A stretch of DNA of 64,000 nt. Origin: Theocolax elegans. Its lineage: Eukaryota; Arthropoda; Insecta; Hymenoptera; Cerocephalidae. This document shows positions 30,711-43,460 of this stretch, in pieces. The position numbers and the translations under genes were made by a program. The stretch's first letter is position 1, and each line of letters opens with the position of its first letter. Location of the stretch: the NCBI GenBank assembly GCA_026168455.1, contig CM047431.1, forward strand, positions 43,527,466 through 43,591,465. The letters run 5' to 3'. Under the pieces are notes generated by a model. It was given only the letters and a program-made list of their open reading frames with translations. It searched no databases and was not told where the DNA came from.

Positions 30711-33664
30711 TCATTTAGTATTTTAAGAAATACATAACTACTATGTATATATTACTTTTAATTTAGTTATTGTCGACGTTCCAATATAGTATCGAATCAT
30801 AACATTTTTTGCAACTATATACTTATACATATATTCTAATAAAATTTATTCTGATAAAAACGATAAGTACGATGTAATTTTCATATAAATAATAATATAC
30901 AATACACGCGATTCGTACGTATGCGTGCAGTCCAGATTCGATTATATTTATATTATTGAAACAGTATGTCAAGATTTGATAAGTGAGAGACGAAACTGTC
31001 GAGGGTAACTGTAAGCCATAGAATTATGCTAATTAATTCAGTTAGTCAGGACGCGGTACCGTTCGATTATCCGCGCTCTTAACGCATCCACTACGCTGAT
31101 TATAACTATCCACTAAACCAGTTTTGTTCGCTATTGAACAAAGATTTGCTTTGAGGGCGGTATGTCAAACGCGTATATATCGATAGATTTATCTTAATCA
31201 CCTATTACTTGACATTTTTTTTCCTATAGCAAATCGTTGCTTTTGAACTCTCGAACCATCGTTATTGTAAATATTTTTAATGATTTTATTTATTTTAAAA
31301 TGAAATGCCGTATCGTATCAATTACTGATCATCATCTTGTTAATATATAAATAATAACAATGAATAATTTTTGATATAAATACATATTTGGACATCCTTA
31401 TAAGGTAATCACTAAAAACATATCCTCATGATATTATTTTGAAATATATTATATTTATTATTTACTTTTTACACCTATGAGTTTGATCAGAAATTGGGTA
31501 TACGATACGATCTGTATATACAAATTTAATTCTCTCGTACAATAAGACGGGGATAAATATATGGAGGGGGTTAAGAAGATGCAAATTATTTGATAAACCG
31601 AATATGCGGTTTGTAAACGTGTGCGAAAGGAAACAGTAAAACTCTTCCAAAATTGCACCCAATAAAATGCAAATGGCACGATAGCATAAATACGCGTATA
31701 CATATATGAAAACATCCTGCTGTGGGAATGGGCCACGGGAAACTTGGCTTACTCGAAAGTATAGCCAAAAAAAAAAAGAAAAAGAAAATTCGTGATAAAA
31801 CTTTAGGTTTATTGATAATAATACAATATTTTCTTTTATAGGTCAACCGTATTTTATAGAAGGCTCCGTGGTAAAATATTCCTGTGAAATAAATCAAAAT
31901 AATGAGACGTGTGCGGTCGTACCGTGCCAATTGATTAAATATCAAAGCGTTTTATAACTCCTGGTTAAAGTTAAAATAATATACTAGGGAAACGAGTACG
32001 AGGATAGATCGGTGATTATTCTTAATACCTCGTGATATCGATGAGATATCACTTATAATCTTCCGATCGTGAAATATATTAGGAATCGTGAAGATCTTAG
32101 GTGAAAAAATATATTTTCAAATCGATAGGAGGAACAGGCAGCATAGAATCACACGTTGGGAGGAAAAGGGGTGGGGGTGAGTATTGGGCACACGTGCGTT
32201 TCGGCATCTCGAGGCTGCTCTCCTCGGTGGCTCTCTCGTATGCCGTAGACTTTAGTGGGCGGCACATATGTGCGTGCATTCATATGCGAGCGAGAGAGAG
32301 AGAGAGAGGTGGGTAGACAAGGAGCAAGAGGCACTGAGAAACAGAGAGAGGGAGAGTCAACGCGACGCGGTAACACTGCGGTATGCAGTTGATTATGGAG
32401 GCTATATGAAGGGGCTCGACGTGCCTCAGCATCTTGAGTGCTATTCCCTCCTACCTCGTCTTGTGTATATAGCCACTTCTATAAGACTCTGTCCTCATCT
32501 CTCTGGCTCCCTTTAACCTCCCTCACTCTCTCACTTTACGGATCCTTTACCCTTCATCTATGGACTTTAAAAACTAACCGGTTTTAACCACCTACCTTTA
32601 TACTATTCACTAACACATTCCGTTTTTCTTCTCTTCTTCTTCCCTTCATTTTATTATCGTTATTCATTTACTTTTCAAAATTTATCTATTATACAATTTA
32701 GACTTTATATTTATGTAAATTATTGCTGCGGATACTCAAAATGATATTACTACATGGTTCCGTACAAGTTTCACATACAATATATCTGGAATTTATCGCT
32801 TTAGAATCTCTATTCGAATTATAATCGATTTGATCTTTTTAATGAAAAATGCATGGACTCTTGTAAAGATTTGTAGTTCATATGTGCTCGAAAGAGTTTT
32901 GCGGAAAAAGAACTCGTTGGATTAAAGTAGACTCTTAAACTGCGTTTAACCCATTTCCGTCAGAAGTTTGACACGAGTATTTTGTATGATGAATCATCCG
33001 AGCGTAAAATATCTGATTCGGATAGTCGAATAAAAGCAACAACAAGTAAAATACGAGAAAATACCTTTTCGATCATTTCCAGCACGATAAAATTCTAATA
33101 AATTTGCCGCAACTTTAGCCGCGACCGCGTAAAATATTGTTTTTTATATGCAATTTACCTTCAAAACGACTTTCGTACTTTATTATTTTCTTCAGCATTA
33201 CGCGTATTCACACAAATTTATCTCATTTTTTAGTCAAATTTAAACGACTCTTTTTTTACTAAAGTACAAAACGAATTTATCGCTGTGTCTCGTTAATTTT
33301 TATACATTATATAACTATCTTATATACGTGAAAAATATACGTGTTTAATCAATTTTCGATTGCGAGTTTTAAATCGAATTGTAATTTTCCACGGTGAATA
33401 CTCAAATTTTCCGTCGTAAATGATTACAAATATAACGCAACGCGAAATTTGCCAATCGTAGTGGATACAATTACTGTCAATTATTTTTTGAAGACTCCGC
33501 ACGGGCTTTGTCGATTACCTATCTCGAAACAACTGTTTAGCATATTGAATCTAGGTCGACCTGCGACGAGGTTACCTATCTATTATAAATGATAATTCTT
33601 TAATGCTCAGCCGTTTTACTTTTAAAATAGATTATATTCGTAAATCTACTAAAAAATTTTACTA
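30711..33664. other. Mostly AT-rich DNA, no gene recognised
   Basis: A modest GC-richer stretch with a (GA)n run lies at about 32150-32520. The 119-codon minus-strand frame at 31586-31945 is rich in Phe and Ile and shows no domain. No repeat ends or RNA gene are recognised. Confidence 0.45.
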
Positions 33665-34347
33665 CACGGAGAGAAATAATTTGTAAATATTACAAAGCAG
33701 TTTGGTAAAAATTCCTAAACTCTCAAGTAATGTGGTAACAAACTGCGAATCTCGTAATTTTTACCAAACTAAATTGTAATTTTAATTTTTTTTTTAACAT
33801 CAGAAAAAAAATTGTATTCCTCCCATATTATTTATTTTTGAGTTTATGTATATTATTCGAGAGTTATGGAAATTTTAAATATTTAAATGAAATTTAATTA
33901 GTGAAAAAAATTCTGGATGTCATCGGGATCGAACCTGCGAAGTTTGGGTTGAGAATCCAAGTCCTTACCATTGCGCCACCGCGTCACTTGCATGTGTTTC
34001 ATCGAATCGTCCTTTTAAAGTAAACAAACGAACGACACGATTCCAATAAAAATTTTATTTATCGCTTCTTTTCGGTATCTCGTGCTGTACTGTTGTTTAT
34101 AGAATTTCGTAAACAGTATAGGAAAAAATCAGAGTTAATAAAATTTACAAGCTTAATTGTAAAATTTAGTACGCTAACTCCACAAATTTTACTACATTTA
34201 GAGTAAATTTTACTACATTTACTGTAAATTTTACTTAGCAGTTTGGTAATTTTTTCGGTTTTTTCGGTCTGTTACCACATTACTTGGGAGTTTGGGAATT
34301 TTTACCAAACTCCTTTGTAATATTTTCTAAATATTTCTCTCCGTGTA
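33663..34347. mobile_element. TA-flanked MITE, CACGGAGAGAAAT ends (681 bp), Tc1/mariner-like
   Basis: TA-CACGGAGAGAAATAATTTG at the left and its reverse complement ...ATATTTCTCTCCGTG-TA at the right define inverted ends. They continue with good similarity for about 90 bp, including AAAGCAGTTTGGTAAAAATT and AGTAATGTGGTAACA phrases. TA duplication suggests mobilisation by a Tc1/mariner-type transposase. No transposase is encoded. The core contains a tRNA-like sequence on the minus strand. Confidence 0.8.
33914..33985 (-). pseudogene. tRNA-like sequence inside the MITE
   Basis: On the minus strand, TGGCGCAATGG fits an A box and GGTTCGATCCC is a perfect B box at the expected distance. Between them, an anticodon-like arm (TTGGA, loop TTCTCAA, CCCAA) would present CTC. 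The acceptor strands and the T stem do not pair properly, so a functional tRNA is unlikely. It may be a tRNA pseudogene or the head of a SINE carried by the MITE, possibly still able to bind Pol III factors. Confidence 0.55.
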
Positions 34348-37085
34348 TGTAATTTCGCAGTGTCAATAAGAGCGTCAATTAATAATATAATTATATAATT
34401 CGCCTCGAGCCAAAAATCGCGCACGATTTAAATGTATTTTTTGAATCACGCGCGTTTGAATAAGCAACGGAAGTAAACTCCCAATTTTTCATTAGTGGAT
34501 CTCATTCGTTCAGTGAAATATCAAATAATTATTTGATTAACGTACATTTGCACAATTACAATCACAGATAATTCGTTAAGAGTAATTAGTATATAAAGCT
34601 GATTGTATTCAAAAAGTGCATTACGAATTTCCGAGTGGAAAAATTCATTAAAATTCAGTAGGTATACAGTAACGACGCTCGGAAGAGATCAAATATTTAT
34701 TTAAGAACGGATAACAAAGTGCGTAAACAAAATGTCGATGCTCCCGCAATCGAAGCTCCTCATACTTACGAGTATAACGCAAGTAGATTTTTGAGGCTTA
34801 TAATACACGAACGGCCGAGTAAATAAACGTCAATATCCGAGGCAGAAATTCAATTACGCTCATCCGCGTAAATACAGTACGCGAAAGAGCTGAACCCAAC
34901 CCCGCTCCGTTTCTCTATCCGTTTGATTACTGGTAAAAAAAATTACAGACAAATATTGGCACCCGCGCTGGATCCGCTGGATCCGCTCTCTCGTCTCGTC
35001 ATTTTTTTTTTACCTAACCCCCTTTTTTCCCCGAACAGTCGAGATCACGAGAAAGAGAGAAACACAAATATTATATAGTATACCTATATTAGAGTTAACG
35101 TAAAATAGGTATGTACAGACATTTTATATATCTCTCTGCGTAGAGGTTAGTTATATTAATACACTATGTGTATATATGTAATAATTGTACATTTCCAAAA
35201 ACACGAGCGTAAAAGACGAGTACATAAACGGATCGTGAGAGCTGGCAGAGAAGGAAGGGAGAACAAAAAAAATGAGAGCATGGGGGGAGTGGGGGAAGAG
35301 AGAGGTATAGGGAATAAAATTGGGAGAGCTCCCGATCTAATCGAGTGAAATTTAATCGAGCGCTCTTCCCTTCATTCGTTTTCCCCCGTTCGCGAGTCTC
35401 GATTGGCTTTCCGGTTTGTTTTACACGCGTTGATGATTTTTAACGAGACGAGTTATTTTATTTGACTTTCCGATTCTCTTTAATTCGGATTCACTCGGCC
35501 AATGGGGAGGGGAGTACACCAGCTATATAACGTTGAGAGCTCTTGTTTATTTTTTTTTTTTTCTTCTCTTTTTTTTTATATAATGAAGAGTCGTATTGAA
35601 AATTTTTATTAACTCCACTTTGATGGATGTAAATTAATTAGATATTTTCAGTATGAAACGAGCACCCTAGACGAAAAAAACCCGGTGTTTTCAACTTTCA
35701 ACGTATTTTGTCAAGCTGGAAATCAATTAACTTGTCAATTTTTTTTAATAAAATAAAAAATACCGTGTCGATGTAAACGATATACTTTTTCAAGACGTAT
35801 TAGTTTACAGTTTATTTGTATAAACAACTGATGTTATTTCAACTTTTTCATAAGCTTCGTGCTACATAAAAAAATACCATAAATACATTTATTTAGCATA
35901 TTATTATTATTTTAATTACCCCGTAAGTATTATAATGCAGACTATTATTGTGTTAAATATATATATATATTATACACTTTCCGAATTGTCGGAAATACAC
36001 GGAATACGCATGAGATTTCAAGAGAAACGAGACGAAGCTTCTGCTCGAAGATTAATACCGAATAACAAGTTCGAGATTATTTACTCGCTCGCGCGTCGTT
36101 TACTGTATTTCAGGAGAAATTATATATATATACCTATACCAGAATTATTCACGAGTTGACGCAACATTCGATATAAACTTCGATGCTATCCGCAACGCGT
36201 AGAAAATTGTTATGTATAGTTACTAATTGCTACTTTGACGATACACGATTATGAATCTAATTATTTCGAACGATCGCTCAACATCTCGTCGCAGGTGTTT
36301 TTCCTTTAATTTACTTACATCCCTCGCACCCGAGTTTATAAAATATAATTATAAATAATCCTGTTGGTTTTCCGTTTCAAACAATATTAATACAATTTAT
36401 AAAAATGTTGAACGGCATTATTAAAAGCAATGGCAATAATAATAACAACGATATTGTAAAATAGCGGTAAATTAATAGAGTGTATATAGTAAACTACTTT
36501 AGTTAACTTAAAATACATGGAAGGTATCTCGTCATAATGAACCCCGCATTGTCGTACGATGCGAGCGTATCAAAAGGCTGAAACAAAGACTTGTCGCGCT
36601 TTGTAGGACTAGGAGTTGAATTTTCCAAGAAGTTGTCGGGTGGAAAATTGCGATGCCAGTATCGCGCGAGACCTAATATTAATTTCGTCACGATCATGCG
36701 ATGCCAAAGCGCAAAAAGCAATCATGAATTTTCCTTCCACGTGGAGGTGCCCCTCCCCCTCTCACCCCTTAGCCCCGCCCACGTTGTTCCTCGGGAAATT
36801 TTCCAAGCACGCGGCTAGACAAAGGACTTTGTATACGTATACCCTAGCTCTGTGTTAACCAAAAGAAAGCGTTATTTTCTAATCTATACATTAATAACTA
36901 TATGCCTGACGATTTTTTTTTAAACAACATTTTTCATTGTCGTCAATTGATATCAATGAGTTTACTGAGTTTTACTATTCTATAACGTGACTTTTTACAC
37001 GTTAAAAAATATACGTTTAAATTAGTTAAAAATAATTTGTGTTATTTTTAAACTTTTTTCTAACAAGACAAAAAACATTGAATAA
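34348..37085. other. Unassigned DNA, no gene recognised
   Basis: AT-rich sequence alternates with slightly GC-richer stretches (about 34940-35040, 35370-35520 and 36540-36860). No domain or terminal repeat is recognised in the short open frames. Confidence 0.45.
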
Positions 37086-38055
37086 CCCAAGTGAAAATAA
37101 TTTATAAATTTTTTATAAAATTTTTATAAAATACATTTTATATAGTTTTTATAAAAAATTGGTCATATAAAAATTGTATAAAAAAACATTTTATAAATTT
37201 TTATAAAAAAAATATATATAAGGACTATTTAAAAACTAAATTAAACGTTTTAAATGAGCTGCACCATCCTGCAGTGACGGATAAAAACATTTAGATGACA
37301 CGACCAAGAGGTTATGGACACCAAAAAAATTAGTATTTTAGCGCGACGAAAAATTACTGCTGCCACCGACGATATTGATAGAAAAGTCCACAGTTCCTCC
37401 TTCGATTTGGCTGAAAGTTTTGCTTTTTTCGCGCCTTTTTGCTTTTTTCAAAATTGTTGCATCCGGCGAACTCTTTAACATCGACTTGGACATCGTGAAG
37501 GTTAGACGGGGTCTGATCAAATGTTTTGTTTTGTGGTTGTCAAGTCAATATTCAACTTTTTCATTAGCAACCAAAGAAAAAGTTGAATATTGACTTGACA
37601 ACCACAGAACAAAACATTTGATCAGACCCCGTCTAACCTTCACGATGTCCAAGTCGATGTTAAAGAGTTCGCCGGATGCAACAATTTTGAAAAAAGCAAA
37701 AAGGCGCGAAAAAAGCAAAACTTTCAGCCAAATCGAAGGAGGAACTGTGGACTTTTCTATCAATATCGTCGGTGGCAGCAGTAATTTTTCGTCGCGCTAA
37801 AATACTAATTTTTTTGGTGTCCATAACCTCTTGGTCGTGTCATCTAAATGTTTTTATCCGTCACTGCAGGATGGTGCAGCTCATTTAATTAAAACGTTTA
37901 ATTTAGTTTTGAAATAGTCCTTATATATATTTTTTATAAAAATTTTATAAAATGTTTTTTTATACAATTTTTATATGACCAATTTTTTATAAAAACTATA
38001 TAAAATGTATTTTATAAAAATTTTATAAAAAATTTATAAATTATTTTCACTTGGG
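37086..38055. mobile_element. Near-perfect 970-bp palindrome (snapback element)
   Basis: Arms 37086-37561 and 37577-38055 are reverse complements with about one substitution and a few small indels by eye, around a 15-nt loop. The ends are CCCAAGTGAAAATAATTTAT and its complement. The outer 150 bp of each arm are TTTTATAAAA-rich, while the inner part is of normal composition. Both arms encode the same 60-codon frame (start MIRPRLTFTM), reading outward from the centre, with no family I recognise. No clear target-site duplication is seen. Transcription through it would give a long perfect hairpin RNA. Confidence 0.85.
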
Positions 38056-41039
38056 AATATACAGGCTGGTTTCAATGCCGCAAATTACTGGTAAAGTCCA
38101 ATTTATAAATTAAGGGAATGTAACATTTTACGTTGAGATATATGCAAACTGTTTTATAAAATCGATACGAGAAAAATTAAAGTTTTCTTCTTATTTGCAA
38201 AATTGTTTACGTCTGTTTGTATAACAGCATTACTTTTATACTTATATACTTTTTATAATGAATAAAACATCCCTGCTCAAAGGGCATAATAATATGGAAA
38301 ATATGAGTTATTTTACTTAATTGCTAGCCCATTTTGACCGAGAAGAAGCTTAAATATTCAAAAGTTTAAAAGGCTTTGAATATTTCATAATATTCAATTT
38401 TATATAACATTAAAATAAGTTAAGCGTTAATTGCTACCTTGCTTTTGATAACATTAACAAACTTGTAGAACACATAATATTCAACATCTTCGTGAAACGT
38501 ATCATGTAAATTGCTAAAATTAAACCTAGCCTTTTAATTAGCATAAATTTCATAGAATTTGCGATGACGTTATTAAGCATAAAGGAGAAAAAAAAAGTAC
38601 ACACACACTCACACACAAACAGTCGCACGCCCAAGTAAAAATATTTTAATAGATCGTTACAGCGTTTTAATTGAAATTTTAAACTCAAAAATTGCATTGT
38701 TACGAATACAATGATTCTGTAAAAAACAGAAAGGAACAAAATATAATTGAGATTCATTAAAATATCAATTTAATAGCTTATTTTTAATATGTTATAGAAT
38801 TTGCTGACTCGTTATCATTTAATTTTCGTGTCTGTACGAAGCTTATACTTAAGTTTAATTAGGGCGCGCAGGAAACTGCTTATACAAAAAATTACGGGTA
38901 TGAGTAGAGGATGAGGGCGTTAATTTATGTAAAACGATGCTAGCCTCCCCTGTAGGTATCTTCGCGCGCGCCTCTCTATGGTTCATTAGTGCGCGGCAAC
39001 GACGATCGAATCGTTGGGTCATTAATTCTTATTCATTATGGCACATCACGCATTCATCGATGCAATAGTTTGACGTCGCGTGAGAAATTTCATTATGACC
39101 TGTCGCGTAACACTCGATTCCGAATCGATCTTTTATTGTTGCTTCCTCATATCTATATATCCGAAATCCCTTTTGCCTAATTGTAGAAATACCGTGCGAT
39201 GCCTTTTAGTTTAGTCATCGTCAGCTACTTTTCTTGTTTTCTTTTTTCGTCGATCGACGTTGCACCCAGTACAATTATTATAAATAGCAACTCGACGATC
39301 ACCGCGTCTCGTAAACGCCTGAGTATATATATACACACGTTTGAATTAAAAAGTCGTACGGGAGCGTTTATCACACATAACACGAACAATCCATCAATAT
39401 AATTCACCGTCGGGATCCCGGATAATTCGGAATTCCTTTTCGAAGCAAGGGAGCGCGATTATCTCGCGAATTGAAAACGCTCGTATCCCGGATAGAGGCC
39501 CTCGGTGCTTGCAAGTGACGTTTAATATATTCCCGCGCATGATATCCTCCGATCGGTGTCAATGTCGCCGTTGACGACGGAGTTTCCCCATCAGAAACGA
39601 TCGAAGCGCAAAGCTGCGAACCTAAGGAGAACGAGACTCAAGTCGATCCTGTCGCTACACGGCGATCGGGATTCTACGACCCTTCAAGGACTCCCCTCGC
39701 TCACCGCTCAGTTTGCGGTCTAATCGCTAAACGATTCTTCCTTTTAATTTCCCGAGCTTTACCTTCCAGCTTGTTTTGCTTTAGCCTCAAATTCATTTGT
39801 TAAATACTCTATATTTTTAAATTATTTATATTACAATTCAATTTATCTTTGCGTTATTAGGTCGTAAATAAAATAAAATACTTGATCTTATCGAGCTAAT
39901 ATGTGATTCATTGCCAATGTTCCGACCGTATCAATCGTTATCGTTAGGCCAATGATAATATTATTTCATTACATGTTACACACATCTTAATATATTTAAC
40001 TTAATATAAACAATATTCGTTAAAACCAAAAATTGACAAATCAGCTAATAATTCTCACCTTACAACACGCTACAAAATTCTACTATATATCGTGGAGGAG
40101 TCAATACAAGACTGACAAATTAGCAAACATAACAAATTGACAGAGTCTCGCTTGTTGAGTAAATGTATACAAAACATATAAACAGAGTACGTATGTAAAT
40201 GTTACTCACTCCTTATAACTTTCCTTCAAAGTAAAATCCTTAGGAAATATAATAAATAATAAAGGGCTGTTGCATCGAATAAATTAAATTTTAAATAAAT
40301 AACGAACAAATTCAATTTTAAATACAGAACCAATGGAACTATTTTTTGTTAACATTTTTTAGTTAAAAAAATTTGTCTTCTATTTACAGTGTATAACATT
40401 TTGTATTTAAGTATTGTCTTCTCTATCGGTATATTATTAAAATTGGAAATGTGTAACGTACTAGCCACGTGTTAAAATATATATTGATTGAACTTTAACT
40501 TATATAGTTTTGACGAATATTACACATGTAAAATTTATATATATATGTCATAAATTGCATAATGTTATCACAGCTGTAAAGATGACCCTAATGATCCGGC
40601 GTGTTATCAAGGAGTGATAACATCAAGCTTTTTTTTGTTTTTTACTAGATACTTTATAGACTATACTTTATGGCTAATTTGTAATATATAAATACATTTT
40701 ACTTACAGAAAGTACACATATTCACAGAAGAGGTACTGGACAACTTACCTGAAACAAACAAAACATTTTTCAAATGTAAATGATGTAGCGATTGAAACCG
40801 AAAATATATTTATTTAAAAAGCGCATCGACTTTCAATAGTGGTATATACAAATGCGCATATAATTCAACTGGGTCAAACGTTGATTATCGAGTGAATAAA
40901 ATGCAACATAAAGTGACCTAACCTTCGTGATAAAGAACTCGGGTGTATAAAATTTAGAACGATATTTCAAGGGGCAAAGACATCGTCTAAAAATGAAAGA
41001 GTGTAGGAGAAAAGTTGAAGAGCATCTTCATTTCGCAAT
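38056..41039. other. Unassigned DNA with one CpG-richer patch
   Basis: A GC-richer patch at about 38930-39130 and 39410-39720 includes a 53-codon ATG frame (39562-39723) rich in Lys, Arg, Ser and Leu and without a known motif. The remainder is AT-rich with only short open frames. A small palindrome GTTATCAAGGAGTGATAAC lies near 40602-40620. Confidence 0.4.
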
Positions 41040-43076
41040 CCAGCGAGTCCTAATTCTCGGCGTATCTCGAATAAAACAAGCGACCGCGCGAGATATTCTC
41101 TGACCATTTGTCAAGCGGGGAGAGACGCAGGCGCAACTTCATCCCGCGATAAAGAGAATCCCCGGCGCACGAGCAGCGAATTCCTCGTTTAGCTGTGTGC
41201 GCGTGCGAGGCGATAAATCCTCGAGACGCGGAGAATGACTGGGTCCGCGTGTGTGGCTGAAGACGATGACCCGAGTCGCGATACACCGGTCTCTCTCCCC
41301 CTTACTTTCGGAGAAAAGATCGTACGTCGCTTTAAGTAGAAAGAGTCACGGTCGGGTCAGACGCACAGGAATTCTTCCTCTATCCAACGGAGTTATACGC
41401 TCTCAAATTAGGTGATTCCGAGTTACATAAATATGTGTAATTTCTTCTTTACCTTACGGGCTTTGCATTTTATTTAATTAGTCTTTCAAGAATTTTTGCT
41501 AACCAACGTTGGATATATACCTAGATTATTATTTCGTTATTCGGCTTGTTTCCCCCAACGAGAGAGGTCACGTGGAAAAACTTAATGTACCTATAAGTGG
41601 ATTACCTTGTATTTCACCTTGCGGCATTTTATCTTAATTTTAATAGTAATATTTATTAGAATTTATATCTACTTTATGCGATTGTACTTTCTTCTAACAA
41701 GGAGTGTATTACACCCTTGGGAAATGGATTTCAATGCAACTTTGCAAATTGGTTTCTGGTATTTAAACGTATAGTATAACACTCCTTATTCATTCTCACG
41801 GACTCTACTCCCCGAGTTTACCTCAAATTTACAGACAATAATATATATAATTTTCTCAAAATTGTCAAAAACTGAAATTCGCGAACGTTACCTTATCATT
41901 GGTTTCTAAGGTTGTAACGTATTTAATTAATCCAAGACTCGAGCATCGCTCTCGTCATCTACAATCGCTACTTTCTGCAGTATTACACGCTGATATAAAT
42001 ATGTTTCACACAACTACGTACTTTTCAGGAATAAACGTTGTCATCGACGGGTTATTGAACAACGATCACGATCTCAAGTATTAGTAATGAAACTAGATAA
42101 ATACAACAATGGTAGAAGCCACCGAAGCAGAACCGTACCAATTTCTAAGAGGCTGATAGTACGGGCTTCTCCTATTTTTGACACCGTCCTCGATTCTTCT
42201 TACTTTGTAGAGGCGCGCGACTTTATTTTCCGTCCCACGAAGAGGCGGAACGGAGATGGCTTCATTTATAATCATTTTCCGAGGCTATATCTCCCATTTC
42301 ACGTGGGTCGCACATCGCCCCTGGTAGCTCGAGCTATTTTTTATCGGGAAGACGAGTTTCGCGGGCAATTTTCAAGAGATGTAAGGCTACTCGGACTTTC
42401 AACCTTCCGTGACGCGCATTTCGTACTTTACGTTCGTGTTTCGACAATTCCTATATATACAACTCTGGATTTACTTCGCTATATCAGCTTCGTATAACAT
42501 TTTTTGTTTTTGACCACATACACTCCTTTGACTGAATGTTAACATACGCTTTTCGCTATACCTAAAATAGAAATTCCAATTCATCATGTATTATATTATG
42601 GACATTAATTTACCAAATATATTAAACTCTAGTAACTAATTTACTTAATAACTATATACATATCGAATCAGAATTCTCGTGTCAAACAATCAAACTAATT
42701 GAATAATCGAGGTGTATCGTATTTGTTATAAAAATAGAAATAATAACTTGATATTGACCACTAAATAATTCTAATCTACTGAGTGACGAAGATTTTCGAG
42801 AATATAAAATGAATTAAAAAAAGGAAAAAAGGGAGACAAAGCACCGGAACAGCGAAACTGACCACGAGAACAGGAGCGGGCGCAGCACCGCGATTGTCCG
42901 CAAATCCACAACCCCGGTAATTTTTCGAGAGTGGGAAATGCACGAGCCCTTCAGAGAGATAAGACCGACAGCCGACAGCGCGTCAGTCAACAGTCACTCG
43001 CAGGTCAGCTGCACCGCAACGCCACGAGGGACCGACGACGTCAGCGGTGGGGTGGGCTGGAATCGAGAGGGGGAGA

Positions 43077-43114
<38 letters not shown>

Positions 43115-43460
43115 CAGAAACCAGTTTGAATCGCGATTATGAGATGCGCTGCGGCTGATCGCGGATTTCCGCGGGCGTCGAGGCACAATTTCTCGATTTT
43201 CGCGGACGACCACAGCCGATGCAAATTTATTGTTATTCAATTACTCGATTCGCGGCCGCGGACGTTAATATCGCATAATGCCGTGCGGTCGGGGCTTTTG
43301 TAGTTTGCGTTTGGTGATGCTCCACACGTCCTCCCGAACAGTCGGACTTCATCAGGCTCGAATGACGCTCGGATCAACGATGACAAGAAGGCTTCGTTAA
43401 AAACAAGGGACGCGCGTGCCGAGACTCGGCTTCTCGATTCGCTGCTTCAATAAGCTTCAT
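41040..43460. other. Two CpG-richer patches with (GA)n, no gene recognised
   Basis: GC-richer sequence lies at 41040-41390 and 42840-43450, the second containing an uninterrupted (GA)n near 43083-43112. Between them, 42087-42497 holds a 136-codon + frame without a recognisable domain. The CpG content near 42950-43050 could mark a promoter, but no core-promoter arrangement is convincing. Confidence 0.4.

Noticed and set aside
33914..33985. Functional tRNA gene with CTC anticodon
   Set aside because: Acceptor and T stems do not pair and it lies inside a MITE. Kept only as a tRNA-like pseudogene.
40598..40625. Short palindrome GTTATCA...TGATAAC as a regulatory site
   Set aside because: A 7-bp stem is common by chance in this composition and nothing nearby supports a function.
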